In this document: in pieces, positions 54,599 to 63,673 of the stretch
Numbering within the stretch: the first letter of the stretch is position 1
Layout of the letters: each line of letters opens with the position of its first letter
The notes under the pieces: model-generated
Seen by the model: only the letters and a program-made list of their open reading frames with translations
Database searches by the model: none
Told to the model about the DNA's origin: nothing
Made by a program: the position numbers and the translations under genes
Source: Pontibacter liquoris
GTDB lineage: Bacteria; Bacteroidota; Bacteroidia; Cytophagales; Hymenobacteraceae
Length of the DNA: 64,000 nucleotides
NCBI RefSeq assembly: GCF_022758235.1
Contig: NZ_JALEBG010000001.1
Span: 1,550,001 to 1,614,000 of the forward strand
Direction of reading: 5' to 3'

Positions 54599-55903
54599 AT
54601 GTTAGATATTCTTAGAGGGCTCATTGGCTTAGTGGTCTTGTTGTCCATTGGCTTCTTATTTTCAAAAAACAGAAGAGCAATAAACTGGAAGCTTGTAGGA
54701 TTCGGTGTTTTCCTGCAAATTCTATTTGGCGTACTGGTTACGCAGGTACCCTTAATTGCAGATGGTTTTGCGGCCGTAAGCCGGGGTTTTGTTACGTTTC
54801 TTGATTTCTCTCAGGCCGGCGCCCAGTTTCTTTTCGGCAACCTGGCCGATCCGGGTAAGAACAACGGGCTGGGGTTTATCTTTGCTTTTTCAGTACTGCC
54901 TACTATCATTTTCTTTTCTACTGTTTCCTCGGGCTTATACTACCTGGGCGTGCTGCAGAAGATCGTGTATGGTATTGCCTGGGTAATGTCTAAAGGCATG
55001 CGCCTGTCGGGTGCCGAGAGCCTTTCTGCTGCCGGCAACATCTTCCTGGGGCAAACAGAAGCCCCTTTGCTGGTGCGGCCTTTTATTTCCCGCATGACGA
55101 AGTCAGAACTGATGTGCCTCATGACGGGAGGTATGGCAACCCTGGCTGGTGGTGTGCTGGCTGCTTATGTATCTTTTCTGGGGGGCAATGACCCGGCCCT
55201 GAAAGCGGTATTTGCTGCCCACCTGCTCACAGCCTCTATCATGAACGCACCGGCAGGTATCGTGCTAGCTAAAATGCTGGTGCCCGAAACTGAGCCGGAA
55301 AAGATCAATACCGAGCTGGAAGTAAGTGACGAGCAGCTGGGCGTGAACCTGGTCGATGCCCTTTCGCGGGGTGCGGCGGATGGTCTGCGGCTTGCAGCCA
55401 ACGTAGGTGGCATGCTGATGGCCTTCATTGCCGTAATTGCATTGGTTAACTACCTGCTGACCGATATGATCGGTGTCTGGACGGGCCTGAATGGGTGGGT
55501 TGTAGCCAGCATTGCCGGTCGTTTTGATGGTTTTTCGCTGCAGTATATTTTGGGTCAGATCTTCCGGGTATTTGCCTTTATTATGGGCGTTCCGTGGGTA
55601 GACACCTTGCAGGTAGGCAGTTTGCTGGGGCAAAAAACGGCTATCAACGAGTTTGTGGCTTACCTGGATCTGGCAGAAATGAAAAATGCCGGTTCTATTT
55701 CACCAAAGTCTATTGTAATGGCTACTTACGCACTTTGCGGTTTCTCTAACTTCAGTTCCATCGCAATACAGATCGGTGGCATTGGTGGTATGGCGCCAAA
55801 TCAGCAGGGCAACCTATCCAAGCTAGGGTTTATGGCGTTGCTGGGAGCCTCGCTGGCCTGTATGATGACGGCTACAGTGGCAGGAATGCTGTATGGCCTG
55901 TAA
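54599..55903 (+). CDS. CNT-family nucleoside transporter
   Basis: I start at the ATG at 54599 (434 residues): the longer ORF would begin inside the terminator hairpin, and MLDILRGLIGL is the usual family start. A concentrative nucleoside transporter (NupC type) with about ten TM segments. Conserved regions are GQTEAPLLVRPF, LMTGGMATLAGGVL, FLGGNDPALKA, NAPAGIVLAKML and ALCGFSNFSSIAIQIGGIG. It takes up nucleosides by proton or sodium symport. A strong hairpin separates it from the convergent MlaF gene. Confidence 0.95.
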   Translation: MLDILRGLIGLVVLLSIGFLFSKNRRAINWKLVGFGVFLQILFGVLVTQVPLIADGFAAVSRGFVTFLDFSQAGAQFLFGNLADPGKNNGLGFIFAFSVLPTIIFFSTVSSGLYYLGVLQKIVYGIAWVMSKGMRLSGAESLSAAGNIFLGQTEAPLLVRPFISRMTKSELMCLMTGGMATLAGGVLAAYVSFLGGNDPALKAVFAAHLLTASIMNAPAGIVLAKMLVPETEPEKINTELEVSDEQLGVNLVDALSRGAADGLRLAANVGGMLMAFIAVIALVNYLLTDMIGVWTGLNGWVVASIAGRFDGFSLQYILGQIFRVFAFIMGVPWVDTLQVGSLLGQKTAINEFVAYLDLAEMKNAGSISPKSIVMATYALCGFSNFSSIAIQIGGIGGMAPNQQGNLSKLGFMALLGASLACMMTATVAGMLYGL

Positions 55904-55911
55904 AATGGCTT

Positions 55912-55959
55912 AAACTATAAAAGGCCTGCTGTTGCAAAACAGCAGGCCTTTTATAGTTT
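55912..55959. terminator. Strong bidirectional terminator
   Basis: A perfect 22-bp stem (55912-55933 with 55938-55959) with a 4-nt loop and A/T-runs on the flanks. It lies between the convergent nucleoside transporter and MlaF genes and probably serves both. Confidence 0.92.
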
Positions 55960-55972
55960 ACAGGCAAAGCAC

Positions 55973-56749
55973 TTAAAGCCCTTGCTGTTCTTCCTGTTCC
56001 TCCATCTTTTTGGCATAGCGCATCAAGCGGTTGGCAAAAATAAAGTCTTTCAGCTCCCGCACCTGGTTTTCCATAATATCGGCGCTGGTGCCTTCCCATA
56101 GCTTTTTACCCTCGTAGAGGAACATGATCTTGTCGCCGATCTCAATCACGGAGTTCATGTCGTGGGTTACCACAATAGTTGTAATATTATACTCCTCAGT
56201 GATCTCATGGATGAGCTCATCTATTTTAATCGAGGTTTGCGGGTCGAGGCCGGAGTTCGGTTCGTCACAAAACAGGTACGTACAATTGGGCGCAATGGCG
56301 CGGGCAATGCCCACACGCTTTTTCATGCCGCCGCTGAGCTCCGAGGGCATTTTCTTATTCGCATTCTCCAGGCCTACGCGCTGCAGACAAAAATTGACGC
56401 GGTCCAGGCGCTCGCTCCGGCTCATTTCGGTCAGCATTTTCAACGGGAATTCTATGTTCTCTTCCACAGTCATCGAATCGAAGAGGGCAGAACCCTGGAA
56501 AAGCATGCCGATCTTACGCCGGATCTCCTGCCGGATATCGAGTTTGTTGTTGGTAAAGTATGTTCCGTCGAAGGTTACACTGCCCAGGTCGGGTTTTACC
56601 AGGCCTACAATGCACTTGAGCAGCACGCTTTTACCCGTACCGCTTGAGCCTAACAGCAGGTTTGTTTTGCCGGTTTCAAAGACGCCACTAATGCCATCCA
56701 GCACCTTTCTGCCGTTAAATGATTTATGTATGTTGTGTATCTCTATCAT
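55973..56749 (-). CDS. MlaF-like ABC ATPase (lipid transport)
   Basis: A 258-residue ABC ATPase of the MlaF/Ttg2A type: Walker A LLLGSSGTGKSVLLK, signature PSELSGGMKKRVGIARA, Walker B YLFCDEPNSGLDP, H-loop VVTHDMN. The GSSGTGKS loop and the SGGMKKR signature are typical of MlaF. With the MlaE-like permease encoded 15 bp upstream it probably moves phospholipid between outer and inner membranes. No MlaD/MCE gene is in this window. Confidence 0.94.
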   Translation of the reverse strand: MIEIHNIHKSFNGRKVLDGISGVFETGKTNLLLGSSGTGKSVLLKCIVGLVKPDLGSVTFDGTYFTNNKLDIRQEIRRKIGMLFQGSALFDSMTVEENIEFPLKMLTEMSRSERLDRVNFCLQRVGLENANKKMPSELSGGMKKRVGIARAIAPNCTYLFCDEPNSGLDPQTSIKIDELIHEITEEYNITTIVVTHDMNSVIEIGDKIMFLYEGKKLWEGTSADIMENQVRELKDFIFANRLMRYAKKMEEQEEQQGL

Positions 56750-56764
56750 AAAAAAGAATTAACC

Positions 56765-57496
56765 TTATAGCAGGAGCTGTGCACACACAAAGTCTGCTAT
56801 TAATACGGCAATAACGCTGTTGGTAACGGCTGCGGTACTGGCGGCGCCCACTTCCAGGGCCCCACCTGCTGTGAAGTAACCTCTGAAAGAAGAGATTGTT
56901 GAGATCAGAAAAGCAAATACAACAGACTTGATCAGAGCAAAGGTGATGTTATACCCGATAAAGTCTTCGCGGATGCCTGTAATATATTCCTGTGCGGTAA
57001 GTTCGCCGGAAAGCGTGCCCGCTATATAGCCGCCTGCAATGGACAGGAACATAGACAAAATGACCAGCATGGGGAACACCAGCAGCGCGGCAATGATTTT
57101 AGGCAGCACCAGGTAAGAAGCCGAGTTAATGCCCATCACTTCCAGGGCATCTACCTGTTCGGTGATCTGCATGGTGCCCAGGCCACCGGCTATACTAGAG
57201 CCTACCTTGCCGGCCAGCACAATGGAAGTGATAGTAGGAGCCAGTTCCAGGATCGTCATCTCGCGCACCATAAAGCCGATGGTAGACCGGGGTATGAAGG
57301 CATTGTTGAGGTTATAGGATACCTGCACACAGGTCACAGCGCCGATAAAAGTGGAGACGATGGCCACAATGGCAATGGAGTTGATCCCGATCAGAATGGC
57401 CTCATCGATCGTCCTGTTAAAAAGGATGCGGGCCGACTCGCCGCGTGAAAACAGGCTGGTGATAAAAAGTAAATACTTTCCGAAATACTGCAGCAT
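56765..57496 (-). CDS. MlaE-family permease
   Basis: A 243-residue MlaE permease with about five to six TM segments. Family motifs: FIGAVTCVQVSYNL, LAPTITSIVLAGKVGSSIAGGLGTM, EQVDALEVMGINSASYLVLPK, and FRGYFTAGGALEVGAASTAAVT near the C-terminus. Length is slightly below the usual 250-260. First gene of the MlaE-MlaF unit. Confidence 0.95.
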   Translation of the reverse strand: MLQYFGKYLLFITSLFSRGESARILFNRTIDEAILIGINSIAIVAIVSTFIGAVTCVQVSYNLNNAFIPRSTIGFMVREMTILELAPTITSIVLAGKVGSSIAGGLGTMQITEQVDALEVMGINSASYLVLPKIIAALLVFPMLVILSMFLSIAGGYIAGTLSGELTAQEYITGIREDFIGYNITFALIKSVVFAFLISTISSFRGYFTAGGALEVGAASTAAVTNSVIAVLIADFVCAQLLL

Positions 57497-57546
57497 AGGT
57501 AAGGGCGCGTGGAGGTTAAATCATGCGAATACAAGGTGATGCTAAA

Positions 57547-57554
57547 CAAAAATA
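57547..57554 (-). promoter_or_regulatory. -7 element of the mlaEF unit
   Basis: The minus strand reads TATTTTTG, an exact match to TAnnTTTG, 50 bp upstream of the MlaE start, in the gap shared with the divergent SDR gene. Confidence 0.35.
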
Positions 57555-57611
57555 CTGTTTAATACCTATATTACGTTTAAAATTGTAAAACATATAAACT
57601 CAGACATATTT

Positions 57612-58319
57612 ATGCAACGATACATTTTGGTGACCGGAGGTACCAAAGGAATCGGTAAGGCCGTGATAGAGCAGTTTGCCGGCGAAGGCTTTCATATTAT
57701 CACTTGTTCCCGAAACGAAAAGGACTTGCAAAAGTTGAAGCTTGAAATTGAACAGCGGTTTACTTTTAGCAAAGTATTTTACCGGGCTGCCGATTTAAGC
57801 GATAGATTGGCCTTAAATGCGTTTGCCAGCTATGTAAAAGGGCTGAACGTGAAAGTGGATGTGCTGGTAAATAACAGCGGCCTGTTTATCCCGGGCAAAA
57901 TAACGGAGGAAAACGACGAGGCCCTGCCTTTCATGATCAATACCAACCTGTATAGCGCTTATTATTTAACCCGCGCCTTTGTGCCGGACATGATCCAGCG
58001 TCGCTCGGGCCATATATTTAACCTTTGCTCTACGGCCAGCATCACGCCTTATATTAATGGGGGCTCTTACTGCATCTCCAAATTTGCCGTGTATGGGATG
58101 ACGAAGGTCTTGCGCGAGGAGCTGAAGGAGCATAATGTTCGCGTGACAGCCATACTTCCGGGAGCTACGCTTACGGCAAGCTGGGAAGGAGTAGACCTGC
58201 CACCGGAGCGTTTTATTAAGCCTGAGGATGTCGCTGTCTCGATTTACAATGCCTATACATTATCAGAAAGCAGCGTAGTAGAGGAGCTTTTGATCAGGCC
58301 GCAACTCGGCGATATTTAA
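57612..58319 (+). CDS. Short-chain dehydrogenase/reductase 1
   Basis: A 235-residue classical SDR. Cofactor loop TGGTKGIGKA (residues 8-17), NNSG structural motif, catalytic Ser in LCSTAS and the YxxxK pair in SYCISK. It should reduce or oxidise a small alcohol/ketone with NAD(P)H. Begins a three-gene plus-strand cluster SDR - TrpF-like - SDR. Substrate not predictable. Confidence 0.93.
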   Translation: MQRYILVTGGTKGIGKAVIEQFAGEGFHIITCSRNEKDLQKLKLEIEQRFTFSKVFYRAADLSDRLALNAFASYVKGLNVKVDVLVNNSGLFIPGKITEENDEALPFMINTNLYSAYYLTRAFVPDMIQRRSGHIFNLCSTASITPYINGGSYCISKFAVYGMTKVLREELKEHNVRVTAILPGATLTASWEGVDLPPERFIKPEDVAVSIYNAYTLSESSVVEELLIRPQLGDI

Positions 58320-58353
58320 CACAAGTATAAACAGAATATAGCGTTTAGCAGAA

Positions 58354-59022
58354 ATGATCAGACACGGGCACAAGCCGCATGTGAAAATCTGTTGCATCAG
58401 CAGCATACAGGAAGCGCATACCGCCATACAGCAAGGTGCTTCGGCGTTAGGGCTGGTGGGAGAAATGCCCAGTGGCCCGGGGGTGATCAGTGATACGCTT
58501 ATCCGGGAGATTGCCCGGCTGATTCCGCCGCCCATTGCGTCTTTTCTACTAACCAGTCATACTACTCCGGCGCGTATCCTTCAGCATCATGACCGGGTGC
58601 ATACCAACACCATCCAGCTGGTGGATGCGCTGGCACCGGAAGGCTATCAACAGCTCCGCGAGGCCTTGCCGGGCATAAAACTGGTGCAGGTGGTGCATGT
58701 GCTGGGCGAAGAGAGCGTGGAAGAAGCGCAACAGGCTGCCGAACATGCCGATGCCATCCTATTGGATTCGGGTAACCCGAAACTGCCGGTGAAAGAACTG
58801 GGCGGCACCGGCCGCATACACGACTGGGTCATTAGCCGGAAAATACGCGAAAGCATCAGCAAGCCCCTTTTCTTGGCAGGCGGCTTAAACGCAGACAATG
58901 TGCGGGAGGCCATTGAAGTGGTGCAGCCCTTTGGCGTTGACCTCTGCAGCGGAGTGCGCACCAACGGCCTGCTGGACCCGTATAAACTGGAGAAATTCTT
59001 TGAAGCAATAGAGAAAGTATAA
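58354..59022 (+). CDS. Phosphoribosylanthranilate isomerase-like protein
   Basis: A 222-residue TIM barrel of the TrpF family. The catalytic general base would be the Cys in VKICCISS (family consensus VKICG; C13 or C14 here), the general acid D138 in ILLDSG. Phosphate-binding segments LAGGLNADNV and GVDLCSGVRTNG are also present. True TrpF acts in tryptophan biosynthesis, but here the gene is between two SDR genes with no other trp gene in sight and has the altered KICC motif, so it may be a paralogue with another aminoketose substrate. Confidence 0.8.
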   Translation: MIRHGHKPHVKICCISSIQEAHTAIQQGASALGLVGEMPSGPGVISDTLIREIARLIPPPIASFLLTSHTTPARILQHHDRVHTNTIQLVDALAPEGYQQLREALPGIKLVQVVHVLGEESVEEAQQAAEHADAILLDSGNPKLPVKELGGTGRIHDWVISRKIRESISKPLFLAGGLNADNVREAIEVVQPFGVDLCSGVRTNGLLDPYKLEKFFEAIEKV

Positions 59023-59076
59023 AGCCCGCCAAAGCAGGGGGATTTTATACTTTCAGGCACTATAAACGATGAAAAA

Positions 59077-59781
59077 ATGGAATTAGAAGGTAAGATAGCT
59101 GTGGTTACGGGCGTAAGTAAGGGCATTGGCCTTGCCACCGTGCAGGCACTGCTCGCCAAAGGAATGAAAGTAGCCGGCTGGGGCCGCACCGCGCCCGATT
59201 TGCAGCATGAAAATTTCAGCTTCTTCGAATGCGATGTGCGTTATCCTGAGTCAGTGCAGCGGGCCTTTGATCAGACCATCACACAGCTGGGTATTCATGT
59301 GTCGGTGCTGGTGAACAACGCCGGCCTGGGTATAGCCGGAAAGCTGGATGAAATATCGGTAGACGACTGGCAGCTGATGTTTGATACCAACGTAAATGGT
59401 GTTTTTTACGCATCAAGGCTGGTTTTGCCGGAAATGAAAGAACAGGAAGAAGGGCACATCGTGAACATTTCGTCCATTGCCGGTACCACCGGTGTGGAGC
59501 TGATGTCAGGTTACTGCGGCTCCAAGCATGCCGTGCGCGGTATATCGCATGCCTTGTATAAAGAGGTGCGCGACTATGGCGTAAAAGTAACCTGCATCTA
59601 CCCGGGCTCCGTGCAAACCAATTTCTTCGATAACATAGAAGGCGTTACGGTAAGCAGCAACATGATGCGCCCGGAAGACATTGCCTATACGATATTGCAT
59701 GTGCTGGAATCACATCCCAACTATCATCATGTCGATATCGAAGTGCGCCCGCTGATGCCCAAAGGAAAACGGCAGAAATAA
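59077..59781 (+). CDS. Short-chain dehydrogenase/reductase 2
   Basis: A 234-residue classical SDR: TGVSKGIG cofactor loop, NNAGLGIAGK, catalytic SSIAG and YCGSK. C-terminal RPEDIAYTILHVLESHPNYHHVDIEV is typical of 3-ketoacyl-ACP-reductase-like enzymes. Only moderately similar to the SDR at 57612, so not a recent duplicate. Confidence 0.93.
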   Translation: MELEGKIAVVTGVSKGIGLATVQALLAKGMKVAGWGRTAPDLQHENFSFFECDVRYPESVQRAFDQTITQLGIHVSVLVNNAGLGIAGKLDEISVDDWQLMFDTNVNGVFYASRLVLPEMKEQEEGHIVNISSIAGTTGVELMSGYCGSKHAVRGISHALYKEVRDYGVKVTCIYPGSVQTNFFDNIEGVTVSSNMMRPEDIAYTILHVLESHPNYHHVDIEVRPLMPKGKRQK

Positions 59782-59792
59782 ACAGGAACCTG

Positions 59793-59832
59793 CAAGTATG
59801 GCGCAGCTTTCGTAAATTGCACACCATACTTG
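59793..59832. repeat. Inverted repeat after the SDR cluster
   Basis: CAAGTATGG (59793-59801) and CCATACTTG (59824-59832) form a 9-bp stem with a 22-nt loop, 12 bp after the SDR 2 stop. It may be a weak terminator; there is no T-run. Confidence 0.5.
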
Positions 59833-59935
59833 CCCGTGCTCGCCCTGCAGGAGCCCTGAAGCAATACACCGTCAGGGTATCTTTACAGCAGGGGCAAAGC
59901 TAAAGAATGATCTTACTAACTAGCACCCGATAAAT

Positions 59936-60853
59936 TTGTCTGTTGAAGTAAAGCATCTTACCAAAGTCTTCGGCGCGCAACGTGCGGTGGATGACATTTC
60001 CTTTACCGTGGAGCAGGGGCAGATCCTAGGTTTCCTGGGGCCGAACGGAGCCGGAAAATCCACAACCATGAAAATTGCGACCTGCTACCTGCCCCCCACA
60101 GCCGGCACGATACTGGTGAATGGCCACGATGTGGTGCAGGACCCGATTGCCGTGCGCCGCCTGGTGGGCTACCTGCCGGAGCACAATCCCCTTTACCTGG
60201 ACATGTATGTGCACGAGTACTTGCTTTTTACAGCCTCGGTATATGGCCTAAAGGGCCGGCAGGCGCAAAGCCGTGTGCAGGAAATGGTGGAGTTGTGTGG
60301 CCTCACGCTGGAACAGGGCAAGAAGATCGGGGCACTTTCCAAGGGCTATCGCCAGCGGGTGGGCCTGGCGCAGGCGCTGGTGCACGACCCGCCGGTGCTT
60401 ATACTTGATGAGCCAACCACAGGACTGGATCCGAACCAGATCGTGGAGATCCGTTCCCTCATCAGGCGGGTGGGGGAGAATAAGACTGTGCTTTTCTCCA
60501 CGCACATCATGCAGGAAGTGGCGGCTATCTGCGACCGGGTGGTGATCATTAACCACGGCAAACTGGTGGCTGACAGTGATGTGAAAAGCCTGCAGGCCGG
60601 CAACCGCAACGAAAAAGTAACTTTGGTGGAGTTTGAGCAACCGATTGCTGCGGAGGCGCTGCAACAGATCCCGGGTGTGCTGGAGGTAAGTATAGCGCAA
60701 GGAAATACGTACCGCGTTACCTCGCACCGCGATGCTGATATCCGCTCCAGCGTGTTCCGTATTGCCGCCGAACAGCACTTGCCCTTGGTCGGATTGCGGC
60801 AGGAAGAGAACTCCCTTGAAAAGGTCTTCCAAGAACTCACCAAAGAAAGTTAA
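59936..60853 (+). CDS. gldA: Gliding motility ABC ATPase GldA
   Basis: A 305-residue ABC ATPase matching GldA: starts SVEVKHLTKVFGAQRAVDDISF, Walker A GPNGAGKST, signature LSKGYRQRVGLAQAL (the SKGYRQR variant is typical of GldA), Walker B LILDEPTTGLDP. The start codon is TTG at 59936; an in-frame TAG lies 15 bp upstream, so no earlier start exists. GldA works with GldF and GldG, encoded downstream, in a transporter needed for gliding in Flavobacterium. Confidence 0.9.
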   Translation: MSVEVKHLTKVFGAQRAVDDISFTVEQGQILGFLGPNGAGKSTTMKIATCYLPPTAGTILVNGHDVVQDPIAVRRLVGYLPEHNPLYLDMYVHEYLLFTASVYGLKGRQAQSRVQEMVELCGLTLEQGKKIGALSKGYRQRVGLAQALVHDPPVLILDEPTTGLDPNQIVEIRSLIRRVGENKTVLFSTHIMQEVAAICDRVVIINHGKLVADSDVKSLQAGNRNEKVTLVEFEQPIAAEALQQIPGVLEVSIAQGNTYRVTSHRDADIRSSVFRIAAEQHLPLVGLRQEENSLEKVFQELTKES

Positions 60854-60922
60854 CAGAAAACATCGAAACATGCTCAATGCCTGCTACAGGCAAAAGAATA
60901 ACTGGCTTATATTTAAAGTGAT

Positions 60923-61069
60923 ATGAAAAAGAACGACCTATACTTGAAAGTGGTATTGTCGATGGGCGCTGTGGCGTTGGCAGGGATATTTATACAAAAC
61001 CAGCTGCTGCTCAGTAAGATGCAAAAGAAACGAAAGTATTTCAGGGAAAAATACTTTGACCAAAAATAA
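60923..61069 (+). CDS. Small membrane protein between gldA and gldF
   Basis: A 48-residue ORF with ATG at 60923, starting MKKNDLYLKVVLSMG. It has one TM segment (about residues 8-25, VVLSMGAVALAGIFI) followed by a strongly basic, aromatic tail (KMQKKRKYFREKYFDQK). The composition is unlike random translation. It lies in the gldA-gldF gap on the same strand, so it may be cotranscribed with them; I know no named family. Confidence 0.6.
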   Translation: MKKNDLYLKVVLSMGAVALAGIFIQNQLLLSKMQKKRKYFREKYFDQK

Positions 61070-61157
61070 GGTGCGGCCGGGCAAGTATAACAATGCTCCG
61101 CAGTAAAAAGCTTTCCGCCCATATAATTTCTAACTCATACTTTATACCGAAGCAAAA

Positions 61158-61886
61158 GTGCTCGCCATCCTTAAAAAAGAATTTAATGGTTTCCTCAACT
61201 CGCTCATCGCCTACCTGGTGATAGCAGTGTTCCTGGTGGCCATTGGCATGTTTATGTGGGTGTTTCCGGAGAGCAGCGTGCTCGAGTACGGCTTTGCCGA
61301 TCTGCAGACGCTCTTTAACATGGCCCCCTGGCTGTTTTTGTTTTTGATCCCCGCCATTACCATGCGCACCTTTGCCGAAGAGAAGCGGGAGGGAACCATG
61401 GAACTGCTGCTGACCAAACCCATTACTGACCTGCAACTGATCCTGGGCAAATATTTTGCGGCGCTGCTGCTGGCCTTGCTAGCTCTGCTGCCTACGCTGC
61501 TATACTATTATTCGGTGTATGTGCTGGGTAACCCGCCCGGAAACATCGATTCGGCGGCTGTAGCCGGTTCTTACATCGGGCTGCTGTTTCTGGCGGGCGT
61601 TTTTACAGCCATTGGCGTGTTTGCCTCCTCCATATCCGATAACCAGATCATCTCTTTTGTGATCGCCGTGTTCTTGTGCTATATCAGCTATACCGGCTTC
61701 CAATCCATCGCCTCTATTCCGGTGTGGGGTAGTTATAGTTATTACATCAGCCAATTAGGCATCGCCTATCATTATTCGGCCATCAGCAAAGGGTTGATCG
61801 ATTCCCGGGACGTGCTATACTTCCTGAGTGTTATTGCCGTGATGATCCTGGCTACAAAACTTGTGTTGAGGAGCAGAAAATGGTAG
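61158..61886 (+). CDS. gldF: Gliding motility permease GldF
   Basis: A 242-residue ABC-2 permease with six TM segments, starting LAILKKEFNGFLNSLIAYLVIAVFLV, and with MRTFAEEKREGTMELLLTKPITD, the ABC-2 signature. Matches GldF in length and order. The start codon is GTG at 61158. Overlaps gldG by 7 bp. Confidence 0.92.
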   Translation: MLAILKKEFNGFLNSLIAYLVIAVFLVAIGMFMWVFPESSVLEYGFADLQTLFNMAPWLFLFLIPAITMRTFAEEKREGTMELLLTKPITDLQLILGKYFAALLLALLALLPTLLYYYSVYVLGNPPGNIDSAAVAGSYIGLLFLAGVFTAIGVFASSISDNQIISFVIAVFLCYISYTGFQSIASIPVWGSYSYYISQLGIAYHYSAISKGLIDSRDVLYFLSVIAVMILATKLVLRSRKW

Positions 61887-63568
61887 CACAGAACAAAAGC
61901 AGGCGCAACCAGGATATGCTGCGCTTTGCAGGTTGGCTGGCAGCCATCATCCTGCTAAACATACTGGCGGCTAACTTCTTTTTCCGCCTCGACCTGACCG
62001 AAGACAAACGGTATACGATTGCCCCGGTTACAAAAAAGATGCTGCAGAAGCTGCCTGATGAGGTAGTGGTGAATGTCTACCTGGAGGGCGACTTCCCGGC
62101 AGGCTTTAAGCGGCTGCAGCAGGCGGTGCGGGAAACCCTGGACGAGTTCAGGATCTATGCAGACGGAAATATCCGCTATAATTTTATTGATCCGACAGCC
62201 ATTTTGGATGAAAAGCAACGAACGGCCTTTTACCAGACTTTAGCCAAGAAAGGAATCATCCCCACCAACCTGCACGCCACAGAAGAAGGCAAGCAGGTGG
62301 AGCGGCTGGTTTTTCCGGGGGCGACGGTGACCTATAAAGGCAAGGAAACGGCTGTGAACCTGCTGAAAGGAAACCTGGCTGCCTCGCCAGACGAGCGCCT
62401 GAACCAGTCGGTAGAAGGCGTGGAGTATGAACTGGCTTCTGCTATCCGGAAAATGGCCTTCCAGGGCACCAAGACTATCGGTTACATTACCGGGCAGGGC
62501 GAGCTGGAATTGCCGCAGGTAGAGGATCTGCTTGGCTCCCTGCAGGAATATTACCGTGTGGCGCGGGGCGATCTGGCCCAGATTCCCTCGCTGAAAGGCC
62601 TCGACCTGATTCTGATTGCCAAACCCACCAAATCTTTTTCCGAAGCAGACAAGTATAAGATCGATCAGTTTATCATGAACGGCGGTAAGGCAATCTTTTT
62701 TGTGGATGCCCTGAATGCCAACATGGACAGCGTAGGAGCAGGCGGCATGTTTGCCCTGCCGTATAACCTGAACTTGGATGATCTGTTCTTCCGCTACGGC
62801 CTGCGGCTGAACCCAACGATGATCATGGACATGAACTCGGGCTTTATTCCAATGGTAACGGGGTATATGGGCGATAAGCCGCAGACCGAAATGATCAACT
62901 GGCGCTTTTATCCGCTGATCAACAGTTTTAGTAAGCACCCGATCACGCGTAACCTGGATGCCGTTTACACCAAGTTTGTAGGCACTATCGATACCGTAAA
63001 GGCCGAGGGCATCCGGAAAACACCGCTGCTCTTTACCTCCCGGTACTCGCGCGTGTTGCAGGTGCCCGTGCCGGTTACACTGGAGGAGGCGCGCATGGAA
63101 GTGAAACCGGAGCTGTTCCAGGCCGGGCCGCAGCCGGTGGGCTATTTGCTGGAAGGGAAATTTACTTCTTTGTTCCGGCACCGCCGCGCGCCCCAGGGAG
63201 CAGCCGACCAGCAGGTGCGGGAGCAGGGGGTAGCCTCTAAGATCGCCGTGTTTTCGGATGGCGACCTGGTGCGCAACGAGATCGATCCCCGGACAAACAG
63301 GCCCTATGAATTGGGCTTTGACCGCTACAGCAACGTGACCTTTGCCAACAAGGAACTGGCTATGAATACGGTGCATTACCTGCTCGACGCCGAAGGCCTG
63401 ATCAACGTAAGAAGCAAAGAAATCGAACTGCGCCCGCTCGATAAGGTGCGCGTGAAAGAAGAGAAAACCTACTGGCAACTGCTGAACCTGGTTGCGCCGC
63501 TTGTGCTGTTGCTGCTCTTTGGCTTGGCGCGCTTTTACCTGCGCAAGCGTAAGTATGCGCGTTTTTAA
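61880..63568 (+). CDS. gldG: Gliding motility protein GldG
   Basis: A 562-residue protein with one N-terminal and one C-terminal TM segment (about 15-35 and 535-553) and a large periplasmic part of the ABC_transp_aux type (GYITGQGELELP, FFVDALNANMDS). Matches GldG, partner of GldF. Translationally coupled to gldF by the 7-bp overlap. Confidence 0.93.
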   Translation: MVAQNKSRRNQDMLRFAGWLAAIILLNILAANFFFRLDLTEDKRYTIAPVTKKMLQKLPDEVVVNVYLEGDFPAGFKRLQQAVRETLDEFRIYADGNIRYNFIDPTAILDEKQRTAFYQTLAKKGIIPTNLHATEEGKQVERLVFPGATVTYKGKETAVNLLKGNLAASPDERLNQSVEGVEYELASAIRKMAFQGTKTIGYITGQGELELPQVEDLLGSLQEYYRVARGDLAQIPSLKGLDLILIAKPTKSFSEADKYKIDQFIMNGGKAIFFVDALNANMDSVGAGGMFALPYNLNLDDLFFRYGLRLNPTMIMDMNSGFIPMVTGYMGDKPQTEMINWRFYPLINSFSKHPITRNLDAVYTKFVGTIDTVKAEGIRKTPLLFTSRYSRVLQVPVPVTLEEARMEVKPELFQAGPQPVGYLLEGKFTSLFRHRRAPQGAADQQVREQGVASKIAVFSDGDLVRNEIDPRTNRPYELGFDRYSNVTFANKELAMNTVHYLLDAEGLINVRSKEIELRPLDKVRVKEEKTYWQLLNLVAPLVLLLLFGLARFYLRKRKYARF

Positions 63569-63640
63569 AAAAAGTGGCCTTAAAGAGATAAAAACCCAAA
63601 AAGGAGCGGCTCAGCAGCTAGTATAAATGCGAAATATTTA

Positions 63641-63648
63641 TAACTTTG
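63641..63648 (+). promoter_or_regulatory. -7 element of dnaN
   Basis: TAACTTTG, an exact TAnnTTTG match 25 bp before the dnaN ATG, implying a leader of about 20 nt. No clear TTG at -33. Confidence 0.5.
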
Positions 63649-63673
63649 TCCAAATAACATTATAGCAAGCATA

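Noticed and set aside
62240..63478. 412-codon minus-strand ORF opposite gldG
   Set aside because: It lies wholly inside gldG, has the His/Gln/Arg-rich, Leu-poor make-up of an antisense frame and matches no family.
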